A program made the translations under genes and the position numbers. A DNA stretch of 64,000 nt, from contig OY821518.1 in assembly GCA_963682025.1 (NCBI GenBank), positions 225,413,070-225,477,069 on the forward strand, in the 5' to 3' direction. How positions within the stretch are numbered: position 1 is the stretch's first letter; every line of letters starts with the position of its first letter. A model generated the notes under the pieces. The model did no database searches, had not been told where the DNA came from, and saw only the letters and a program-made list of their open reading frames with translations. Origin of the DNA: Cordilura impudica. Taxonomy: Eukaryota > Arthropoda > Insecta > Diptera > Scathophagidae. Below, piece after piece: positions 12,072 to 21,481 of the stretch.

Positions 12072-13200
12072 ATGATAAGGTTAGGTTAGGTTGAAAAAGA
12101 GGAGCCATGTATACACATAGCTCATATCCGTTTTACCCGGATATACACTTAAGCCAGAAAGTCGGCTTGTTGTGCGCTCTACATCCTCGTGCTCATCCGT
12201 TAATCTACTCCTTATTTAACTTAGGAGTTCGGTCTCAATAGCAAATCTCCTGAGTACTTTCCAGCGTATCCCCCTAAGAGCCGCTAGGCCTGATATGATG
12301 TCGTTGGATAAATTTCTGACCCTTGTTCCGGCAAATGCAGGACAGTAAAAAAGGTAGTGTTCTAGGGTCTCGTCATCTTCTCCACAAGCTCTGCATGTGG
12401 CCGATTCTGCCCGTCCTATACGGTATAGATGAGCCCTCAGTTCAGATTGTCCAGTGAGGATGCCAATAACCCTACTCAGTTCCTTTCTATTAAGACTAAG
12501 GATTTCCTTAGTCTTCGAAAAGTTTGGAGAGCCCCATAGTATCTTCATAGCCTTACCCTCGTCAATTTCCTCCCAAATTGAAGTATGTGAATTAATTGCC
12601 CGGTCCGATAGTTTCAATTTGAGAGCCTGGAAAGGTATTGGGTTTTCCAAATTGACACCCTCCAGGAAAGAACCCTTCCTGGCCAGTTCATCTGCAATCT
12701 CGTTTCCCATTATACCACTGTGTCCTGGGATCCAAATGATTTCAAGTCTACCTCTTGTAGTGAAGTTTGCAATTTCTTCCTTACATCTGAGGACAGTCCT
12801 TGATCTAGTTTTGTCCGAGAATATCGCCCTGATAGCCGATAGACTGTCCGAAAATATTTTCACGTCTCCGGGGCTTGGGATTGCCCATATATCAATAGAT
12901 CTTATGCATTCCGTTATCGCGACCACTTCGGCCTGAAAGACAGAGTTGTGGTCCGGAATGCGTAAGTATATGCCATTGGAACGGTCCTCATCATAGAAAC
13001 CTATACCTATACTATCATGCAGACTAGATCCTTCTGTGTAGTAGTGTGACCCTGGAAGGTTTCATAGAAAATTTTCGTTCAACCAGCTTTCCCTGTCAGG
13101 TATCCTTATACTGCAGGGTATGTTTGTCGACACTTCTGCGATTCTATCACAGCTAAAATCCTCTGTGTTGAATTCCGGTATCTGGTCCAAACAATATTGG
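12072..13200 (-). pseudogene. LINE 3' fragment: RNase H domain and Cys-rich tail
   Basis: The main frame at 12216-12926 continues upstream to about 13050. In order it encodes YTEGSS (normally TDGS, the first catalytic Asp), FQAEVVAITECI, a FSDSLSAIRAI block, the IPGHSGIMGNEIADELARKG motif of RNase H, and a CRACGEDDETLEHYLFYCPAF zinc-knuckle-like tail. This is the order in I/LOA-type non-LTR retrotransposons, where RNase H removes the RNA template during reverse transcription. The reverse transcriptase itself is missing. Further connection-domain sequence (FSCDRIAEVSTNIPCSIRIP) reads in a shifted frame up to about 13200. The 3' end is near 12075 in short CCTAA-type repeats. Clade assignment is tentative. 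Confidence 0.8.
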
Positions 13201-13621
13201 ACCAGAACCATGATAAAGTCATTGTTAAAAATAATCTCTTGGAAATGTATTAAATACGTGGAACAGATGTCATATGTTGTCAATATGTACCGGCTAATTT
13301 TGCTGGGTTTTATTAAATCACCATTTTATTAGTAATTGGAGAAGAAAGTTGAAGAGTTAAATTGGAACATTATAAAGATTCAATATGTCATTCTTGTATT
13401 CGAATGCTGTAAAAATTAAGATCAGAACCAATGAATTTAATATGCTCTTGTTATTGGATGCAAGTAGTGTTTTGTGGATCCTGTGAATAACAGTTTATCT
13501 AGTGAATAGGAGGAAGTCATGATAAATCACTTTTTTTGAATAGATGTATTTTAGAATCACTACTACTTTAGTATAAATTTAGCTTTTCCCAATGTATTTT
13601 TTTTTTTAAATTTTATTTCAA

Positions 13622-13742
13622 TTTATTTTATTTTTTTGCTAGATCTGATGTCATTTTTCAGACATATTGCAATTCATACTGTAATTAAAATGCAAATTTT
13701 GATTTTGCTTCAATGGTACGTGGTAGAGAAGAAGAGAGCATA
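13622..13742 (+). repeat. Direct repeat copy 1 flanking the second Transib
   Basis: About 120 bp containing TTGCTAGATCTGATGTCATT and CAATGGTACGTGGTAGAGAA recurs, diverged but collinear, at 16580-16697 on the other side of the Transib. Its class is unknown. Confidence 0.65.
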
Positions 13743-14465
13743 TATTTCTGAAATTCATAACTACACTGTACCTTTAATCAGACTAGTTTGTGGCATTTCA
13801 GCCTTCATCAGTGATTTTATTTAACATGTGATAATTGTTATGTTATAATTGAATAAATTGTTCTTGTATGATATTTCTCTACTTACGGCGCACAGTGGAC
13901 CATATTTTGGGAAGGCGGCCAAAAATATTTTTTTTTTTGTTACCGATTTTAAAGTTATGTTATTCATTTGAAAGCAAAAACTAGTAAACCTCGGGAGCCA
14001 AAAAATTGCGACTCTATCTCAACTATATCACAGCGAACAGGATCTTCGAAAATGGGCTTTCTCAGTATATTGCTAAAATTAAAAATTTCTTTGTAAATTT
14101 TTATTTTTGAATGACTGTAACTTTTTGGATTTAAAAGATTTTGAAGTGAAATAAATTTTGTATAGTTTTGCGGCTTCCATACTATTAATGTTAAAAATGT
14201 AAAATCACTGAGTCATTCCGAAATTTAAAAAAAAATTTTTTTAAAAAAGGTCCATATTTTCCGAAAATCTCCTACTTAATAGAGCATAACTCCTGCCTGT
14301 CAGAAGCAGTCAGAAAAAATCTTGCACTCTTCTATATTCCGAACCCTCCCCTATACTGCCATACCCCATTATACACCCGCCGCTTTCCGCCCGTGTGCAC
14401 CAGAACAATTTTTCTGACCCAAGGTGAGATATTTTCTGCAAATTTTATAAATACAAAAGTTGTCC

Positions 14466-14562
14466 ACTATGTGGTTGGGATATATTAAGTTTGAGGTGAT
14501 GTTTGTAACTGCCAAAAATATTGGACCTTTATCCATCTTTTATTATACGGATCGTCTGAGTG
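14466..14562 (+). repeat. DINE-like family A, 5' fragment inside Transib
   Basis: The CCACTATGTGG...GTTTGTAACTGCC...ATTATACGGATCG string matches the first about 100 bp of the full DINE-like copies at 38276 and 39070. It abuts the truncated transposase reading frame. Confidence 0.7.
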
Positions 14563-15562
14563 TTACAAAGTATTGCAGACCAATAAAATTTGCATTCAAA
14601 AAGGAAACCAAATCAAATTAAGGAACTTCAACCAGTAATATTTAAATTTGATGACCAAGACATTGAAGTACATTTTAAAATGTGTCTCACAATGATTGTT
14701 GGAAAAGTTGCACAACTTTAACTGAAACAAAGTCAACGTCAAGCTGCATTATATGCCAAAAGACATCAAGTCAATTAAACCAACCCCCACCAGAAGACGA
14801 TAGTTTTAAGGAAGCCTACGAATTTGGAATGTTCCCTCTTCATGCTAGAATACGTTTCATGGAGCATATTCTTAAATTGGGTTATGATTTAGAATTTGGT
14901 CCGTTAGGCGAAACAGTGAGAAAAAACAAAGAAAATCAAGAAAAAAGAAAGCAAAAAAAAAAAACAAATTCAAAAAAAAATATCTACTGCTAGGCCTCGT
15001 AATCTACCAACCAAAACAAGGGGAAGGAAACACAAATGATGGAAATACTGCAAGGAGATTTTTTTCCGATCCGGAAACTGCAGCATCTATCACAGGTGTA
15101 GATCATGAATTAATAAGACGATTCAAAATCATATTACAAGTTCTAGCATGCAGCAGAAAGACAAATGCAAAAAAATTTGGAGAGTACTCCAATAAAACAG
15201 CTATACTTTATAATGAAAAATACTCTTGGAGATATATGCCATCCACAGTTCATAAAATTTTGTACCATGGGGAACAAATAATTCAAAACAATATGCTACC
15301 AATAGGAGATCTATCTGAAGAAGCGCAAGAAAAAAGGAACAAAAACTACAGATTCTTTCGCGAGCACAACACAAGGAAAATGTCCAGATGTTGTACTAAT
15401 GAAGACTTTATCACTATTTTGTTGTGCACTTCAGATCCATATATGTCCAACATTCGTGAAAAATGGAAAACTACCTCTATTGAATTAGACGAAGAAGCTA
15501 AACTACTTCTAGATGATGAATATCAAGGCTATTTAGAAGAAATTTTTACAAAAATTGGTTGA
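14563..15562 (+). pseudogene. Transib transposase, C-terminal half, broken
   Basis: Reading begins with SVTKYCRPIKFAF, the same site as HYCRPIMFQF in the other Transib copy. After shifts comes the frame at 14682-14993 with a CIICQK knuckle and FPLHARIRFMEHILKLGYDL. The frame at 15236-15562 has PSTVHKILYHGEQII, then LPIGDLSEEAQEKRNKNYRF (the acidic SEEAQE block aligned with the RAG1 catalytic Glu region), then NTRKMSRCCTNEDF and a terminal acidic stretch. The N-terminal half, including the first catalytic Asp, is absent. It was replaced or deleted next to the DINE-like fragment. Stops lie between the blocks at 14994-15235. Confidence 0.85.
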
Positions 15563-16579
15563 TTAAAAATACTTTTTCATTACACTAACAATAAGTTACA
15601 CTTTTTTTTATATAGTTAAAAAATTTTCTTGATTTAAAAATTTATATTTTTGTAAATTTACAATAAAAATTGTTATATTTCATAAATTTACCATAAAAAT
15701 TGATATAGAAATATTTAAAAAGACAATAAAAAAAATTTAACTGAAGCAAAAACATACGAGTTTTTCATTGAAACTTCTCTATCTGGAACTAATATCAGGT
15801 AACTTTTACGTTCGCTGCTTAATAAATTATATTTTAACTCTAGATCTTTCAAAAAAAAAAAAAAAAAAAACAACCTTTGGCCCTTGTGCACATTAGGACT
15901 AAAAAGTTTACGGGGGCCAAAGTTTGGCATTTTCTAAAAAAATTAACTTAAAAAATTGTTAAAAAGTATTAGTTGTAAAATTAACTGAAAAAATAAGACA
16001 TTATATTAAAAAAAACCTTTTTTTACCTTTTAACACTTCACTTTTGTACTAAAATTCAACTACAAATGAAAATGTATTTTAAACCCTCCGTAACTTTTTT
16101 TATTTTCGGTCGAGAATTACTTTTTATAGCAAAACTTAAAGGCTAAAGTCTCACCTACAAAACAAAAAAAAACGAATATTAAAATTCCAATCCAATCAAA
16201 AGTTATAGATTTTTGACCGCCTTCTCGTCAAATGGTCCACTGTGCGGCGGCCGTGTGGTTTGTACTTGCGTCTATCTCACATACACTCGTAGTTGCTCTT
16301 TTTGGTCGGCGCTTTAACACACTCAGGCCTACGAGCAGTGCGGTCAAGAATCAGTCTACATACCATACAGCTTTTACTTCGTATTAATTTCAGAAGATAC
16401 AACTCTGTCCAAACAAACAAATGTTATTTTTGAGTTTTTGAATAATTTTGCATTTATACTTCTAATTTCCACTATTCTCAGTTTCGTAAGAGTTGCCATA
16501 TGTGATTTATGGTTTGTACATTCTACATATTGCACTTTTTACATATATTAGAGATGTTGCTCTGAAGCGAAATTTTTTA

Positions 16580-16697
16580 ATAGTTTGCTAGATTTGACGT
16601 AATTTTTCCGACATATTGCAATTAATACTGTAATTAATATGTGAATTTTTATTTTGTTTCAATGGTGCGTGGTAGACAAGAAGAAAGCATATATTAT
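16580..16697 (+). repeat. Direct repeat copy 2 flanking the second Transib
   Basis: Diverged copy of 13622-13742, recognisable by CAATGGTGCGTGGTAGACAA. Both copies lie outside the Transib target duplication. Confidence 0.65.
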
Positions 16698-16819
16698 TCT
16701 ATATTTTTTTATGATTTCTCGAGTAATTCATTAAGTTGATTAATTTAATTACAATTGATGAAATGCCAATTGAATTATTGGGCATTACCAGTAATTCCAT
16801 CAATGCCAATAGTTTTTTC

Positions 16820-17055
16820 GAGGGCCGTCCCAAAACAACCCGACCTGAAAAAGAAAATACAACAAATGTGTGAAAATTTTTATTATATCTCAACATAATT
16901 TCCTTTAAGCTCTATACACTTTTCCCAGCGATAATCAACAACTTCAATACCCTGTTTTTAGTAAGAACTTTTTAGCTCCTTATAAAAGCCTTCAAAATAG
17001 AAAATAATCCGCGGAAGCTAAATCTGGCGAATGCGGTACGTGATGAAAGAACTGT
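16820..17055 (-). mobile_element. Irritans-type mariner terminal fragment
   Basis: The inverted-repeat sequence CAAAACAACCCGACCTG opens the fragment. It is followed by sequence collinear with 660-910 of the first mariner (TATATCTCAACATAATTTCC, then AATAATCCGCGGAAGCTAAA). Only one end is present. Confidence 0.8.
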
Positions 17056-17107
17056 ATAGTAGATGTGTGAAGTGGTGCATAGTTGTGATAAAAACCCTAT
17101 CATTTTC

Positions 17108-17455
17108 GCTAAATGGGACCTTTTGATACCCTATGTGGTCAGGGTATAATGATTTTATGCTGATGTTTGTAACTACTGAAAATATTTGACCTAGACCCAT
17201 TATTATACCGATAGACTCAGAATTTGTCCGTCCGTCCATCCGTCCGTCTGTGTGTCCATATAAACCTTGTAATCAAACTACTGGTCGCAAATATGAATAT
17301 ATTCTCATGAAATTTAATGCATATGCTTTTAACGGCCATAGGAAAAGCGGTGCATGTTCAGACCTAATTCCAATACAATCGACCCCTATGAGGTCGACTT
17401 AAATTGCCATAATATCCAAATTGTCATATAGATCTCGGTCAAAGTGGGTTTTTGA
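17108..17455 (+). mobile_element. DINE-like family A, 3'-truncated copy
   Basis: It starts with a TACCCTATGTGG block, has the characteristic GTCCGTCCGTCC run near 17228, and continues to the GTCATATAGATCTCGGTCAAA segment. The 3' half with the terminal palindrome is missing. Confidence 0.8.
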
Positions 17456-17536
17456 TTTTTCGATTGTGTTATTGTCGTTCTTGGTTTGTGTCCAAAATTA
17501 TTTTTACCGTTATTGGTTCATGTCCAAAGTTATTTT

Positions 17537-17812
17537 TCAATTAATCACAGGGCTTTTCACATAAAATTTTTCTAAACACCTTTACAAATTTAATAAAGAC
17601 ACACACAGCATTGTTTAATATTTTGTATGAGTTAGTAGCAACTTTAAATACATTTTACTCCAAAAAAATGCATTTTACTCCAAATCTGTAAATCTGGTGG
17701 ACAGGTAAAAAGAAATACCTTGCAAATGAGGTATGTTTGGTCAAAGTCTAAGTCAAACTGACAAAGTTACATCCGTCGCAAAAAATCGCGGTTATCTATT
17801 GATATAATAGAT
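17537..17812 (-). mobile_element. Helitron fragment, same family as 5115-5895
   Basis: The right end reads TCTATTATATCAATAG on the minus strand, like the 5' ends of the other two copies, and the internal sequence matches around the AAGAAATACCTTGCAAATG block. The 3' CTAG end is lost. Confidence 0.65.
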
Positions 17813-17851
17813 TCCTAGGTTTTTCATCTTGTCCCACAACACTTATAATAG

Positions 17852-18146
17852 ACATTCTGGGTGGTGAGTTATTCTAAGTCACGTTGAAAGTACTAGGCCA
17901 GTATAGTAAAACCTCCAAAGGTTATGGCATTCTCAGGCCAAAATTTTTTGTTTGCTTAGCTTTTCAGCAATAATTCAGGAACCAATGGAATTATCAATGG
18001 TTCTTGAGTTATAGCTGAAAAGCAAGGCAAACAAACATCAAGATAAGGAACAAATATACAATCCTGAGAACACCAAACCATTTGGAGGTTTTACTATACT
18101 GACCTAGTTCCTTCACTCTAACTTGGATTTGCTTACCCACCAGACA
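17852..18146. repeat. Foldback repeat with about 140-bp arms
   Basis: CCAGTATAGTAAAACCTCCA at 17901 reappears inverted near 18083-18105. The match extends over most of 17852-17997 against 17998-18146, with GTTTGCTTAGCTTTTCAGC near the centre. It is a non-coding palindrome, probably a MITE. No convincing target duplication was found. Confidence 0.75.
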
Positions 18147-18676
18147 ATGACCCCGAAAATTTTCCACAGTGTAATTTGACATTTTAAATTTAAAAGAATG
18201 TTCTATGGTTTCACTTAAAGTCATATTCTTGCGATGATAATAAACGGAGTTGTTATTATTAAACAAAAAAATATGTTTTGAAACAAATCTATTGCAATTT
18301 CCTTTAAAATCTTTGTATTCGTTTTAACATCCGGTTTTAATTTAATTTCACTTTCAAACAAAATTCAATTTGCTGCTTTTTATTTTTACAAATTTGCTTG
18401 ATTTTCCTCTTCAAAAAGGTAGAAAATAGCAAAAAAAAAAAAAAAAAAAACAATGTTATCCTTGTATGTAAGTCTTCATTTTTGTAATGAAAGTTTTAGT
18501 ACCACTAATACCCTATTTTTATTTTTATTACATTTTTTTTTTTTGTTTTGGTTAAATCCACTGTCTACTGCCATGTAGACAGTTGGGCTGCTGCTACAGT
18601 ATCTGACTGACATTTTATTAATACCAACTAAAACAATTCATTTCTTTTTTTTTTTGTGTTATCGTTTATTTTGCAG
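18147..18676 (+). other. Intron 3' end before the WIF exon
   Basis: AT-rich, with a long A-run at about 18432-18450. It ends in a pyrimidine tract and the splice acceptor TTTTGCAG at 18669-18676. No coding sequence is seen. Confidence 0.6.
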
Positions 18677-20087
18677 GTGTTTCTGCGGAATTATACTATG
18701 TACGCGAAGGCCAAGTCAATGATTATGCTTTAAACTTTGCGGTGCCGGTGCCAGCAAACATTAATGAAATATCATTTACATGGCAAAGCCTGGCACATAA
18801 TCCCCTGCCATATAGTCTCAACATAATCACTTCGGATCCGTCTGTGTTGCCACGACCAACGGTGAATATTTCACGTATTGGTGAAATTCCACTGGCACCG
18901 CAGACTTTTGCCATTGGCATGAAATGTTCTGGGGTACGTGATGCTGAAGTTGAGGTGACCATTGCTGTAGAAATTATACTAGACCATCAGACGAATAATG
19001 TAACGGATTTAGTATTTAGACGTAAGAAAATTTGTTTAGCTGGCTTACAAGAGGACAACATCAACAGCAATCATAATGTTAACAATGAGCCGTACACTAC
19101 ACAAGAACACCATCAGAAGAATGTTGGTGTTGGACGGATTGGTGGTGGTGGTGGTGGTGGTGTTGGTGGTAATAATGGTTTTATGCATGACACATCATCT
19201 GTGTTTGACACTGCACATGAACGTAATCGCATTGAGGAACACTCAGCTGAAGATAATAATAACAACAATAATAATAATCATCCTCGTAACAGAAATATTT
19301 TACACAACAACAATAACAATGAAGAAATAACCGCTGGTATGAATGAATTTGATCCACTGCTAAAAGAAACAATAGCTCCACCTACTGGTGGTTTAATCAC
19401 ATTGATAATTGGTGTCATATTGGCTTTAATATTAGTCACAACTCTCATATTGATTGCTTATTGTGCCAAGGGTCCCACCAAACGGCCCAATCATGGTGTA
19501 CATCTCATAAAAACGGCCAGTTTTCAACGTTTACCAACCATATCGTCAACAGCTCACAACTCCATATATGCTTGCCCCTCCACCATTACACCCACTTATG
19601 CCACACTCACGCGACCATTTCGTGAATATGAACACGAGCCAGAAGAGTTTAATCGTCGCTTAAATGAACTTAATATCCAGAAATGCCGTGTACGTCTATC
19701 GTGCCTAGTACAAGAGGGCACCTACGGGCGCATTTATCGTGGCACTTATAATGATTGTCAAGAAGTTTTAGTTAAAACTGTGGCCCAACATGCCAATCAA
19801 ATTCAAGTTACTTTACTACTGCAAGAGGGTATGATGCTGTACGAAGCTTCTCATCCGAATGTTCTCTCCATATTGGGTGTTTCGATTGAGGATTACGCTA
19901 CCCCGTTTGTATTGTATACTGCCGGAAATAGTGCTCGAAATTTAAAGTTATTTCTACAAGAGCCGGCATATGCTCGCAGTGTGACAACTATACAGACGGT
20001 TTTGATGTCATCGCAGTTGGCAATGGCTATGGAACATTTGCATAACCATGGTGTGATACATAAGGATATTGCTACTAGGAATTGTGT
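18677..20087 (+). CDS. Derailed/RYK-family Wnt receptor, exon with WIF, TM and kinase N-lobe
   Basis: This internal exon starts after TTTTGCAG with the last two bases of a split codon. It encodes 469 residues and ends two bases into the Val codon before donor GTAAGT at 20088. In order it encodes a WIF domain (AELYYVREGQVNDYALNFAV, then FTWQSL, LPRPTVNISRIGEIP and KCSG), the Wnt-binding module of RYK receptors. A linker with polyglycine (about 19139-19170) and polyasparagine (about 19252-19281) follows, then a membrane segment (about 19390-19467). The kinase N-lobe comes last: glycine loop QEGTYGRIYRG, the conserved Lys in VLVKTV at 19774, and HKDIATRNC near the end. HRD is HKD, as is usual for RYK. 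The signal-peptide exon is upstream and unseen. drl, dnt and Drl-2 cannot be told apart safely. Confidence 0.95.
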
Positions 20088-20639
20088 GTAAGTATTTGTT
20101 TTTTTTTTAAATTATGTAATGGGTTTAAGATATGGGAGGGATGAGTAACGAAATAAGCAATTATTAATAATGAAAATAGTTGGAGTTTATTTACATTAAA
20201 TGGGTGTTGGATTATCGTTGTCTACTTTTTGTACAACTGCATGGAACTTTGGTAGGAATTCAATATCGCGGAGATAACAAAAACGACTTGCTTCACAAAT
20301 CAGTTGAATTACTTGACACCTGAGGTCTACGTAATTTATCCCAATTTTAATTTTTATTTCTGAAAAAAAAAAAAAAAAACGTTAAACAAATGATTTTAAT
20401 GGTTCCTTGATGATTTAAGCCTTATATTGTAATTATTTCCGAAGAGAGTATGATTTTTTTTACATATTTAATTAATGCTTAATTCAAGTAACTGGTGTGT
20501 TCTTTAGTGTTATAGAACTTTAAATTAAAATTAAGTTAAGAAAAATATTTTTAATATGAAATAAGGTGGCTTGGGTGAATAATTTGATGACATTAATGCC
20601 TAAGTATAACTTGGTTCATGTGGCTGCTACGGCCATGGC

Positions 20640-20930
20640 TCAATCTGTAACTTCAATTTTCACACATTTTTAGCATCATTTGAGTCCGTTTTCCGCCAAT
20701 AACTCGTCGAATATTGATTTGCAGGTGTTCAAATGTCTCAAATGTTTATCAGCGTTGACTTAACATAACGCGAGAGAAAAAAAAATCCAGTGAGCTTATA
20801 TCACACGATCTTGCTGGCAAATTTACAGGAAGGTCCTGTAGCGGCATGCGAGCAAGATTAATGTCAGCTAATCAAGGTATGAAAAAACTTGTAACCATTT
20901 CCCAATACCGTTCACCGTAACATGCAGGAA
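20640..20930 (-). pseudogene. Tc1/mariner-superfamily transposase, C-terminal fragment
   Basis: With frameshifts the minus strand gives GERYWEMVTSFF, then PARSCDISSLDFF (usually RSCDLTPLDFFLWGYVK), then TFEHLQINIRRVI. This order is the C-terminal catalytic end of a Tc1/mariner-type DDE transposase of the class with an RSCDLTPLDFF motif. It has no intact frame. Confidence 0.7.
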
Positions 20931-21066
20931 ACACATAGACGATATAGACGGCTGCACGACTACAGCCTGTCAAAACTAATATGTACACGTTTATATGAAA
21001 ACGATTATTTTGACCCCAACACAGCTGCACGGCTACACGACTACTTTTGTCGCTATAGCCAACTTA

Positions 21067-21335
21067 TGCCTGGTTTTCATTATGTCATTTTCAATGGCAA
21101 TTGTTGTCAATTATTGTCAGTTGTATGAAAACGGGGTTTAATGTCTTGTCATTTACAACCCCTGTCAACATTTGACATCTAAATTGAAATTGCCAGCATG
21201 TTGGCAATTTGTTTGATAGCCGGATTTTTTGTTCGTTTATAAGATGTAATGCAAACGTAATGAATATAAAATTACGAGATATCAGTTGGGGCAATTGTTT
21301 TTTGTCAGTTTATATGACATAGTGAAAACCAGGCA
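21067..21335. mobile_element. Harbinger-like MITE, family 1 (TSD TTA)
   Basis: The 269-bp element has perfect 13-bp inverted ends, TGCCTGGTTTTCA, that extend imperfectly through TATGTCAT. It is flanked by TTA at 21064-21066 and 21336-21338. Three-base TWA duplications are typical of PIF/Harbinger elements. It is non-coding. Confidence 0.8.
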
Positions 21336-21481
21336 TTAGGATAATTTCTAATTTCTATACTGTTGATAATATAACAAAATATGTAAAAGAAATTGGTGCT
21401 ATGAAATATTTTATTTTGTAAAAAAAATCGCAAAATTAAATGCTCTAATTCCATTAATAATCAAAAGGGGTTAAATAAATT

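Larger units (their letters stand above)
13891..16244 (+). mobile_element. Second Transib transposon, TSD CGGCG
   Basis: The left end is CACAGTGGACCATATTTTGG at 13891. The right end, read inward from 16244, is CACAGTGGACCATTTGACG. The pentamer CGGCG is duplicated at 13886-13890 and 16245-16249. A-runs follow the heptamer at nearly the same offset on both ends (13921-13925, and complementary T-run 16210-16214), as in the first Transib. The bases after the heptamer differ from the first copy (GACCAT against GCGCC), so this is a separate family. Confidence 0.92.

Noticed and set aside
12454..12936. 160-codon + strand frame
   Set aside because: It is the antisense shadow of the LINE RNase H frame, which has clear motifs on the minus strand.
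1..18676. First exon(s) of the receptor gene with signal peptide
   Set aside because: I looked for a + strand exon ending in a codon's first base with a donor and a WIF N-terminus, and could not identify one. It is probably upstream of the window.
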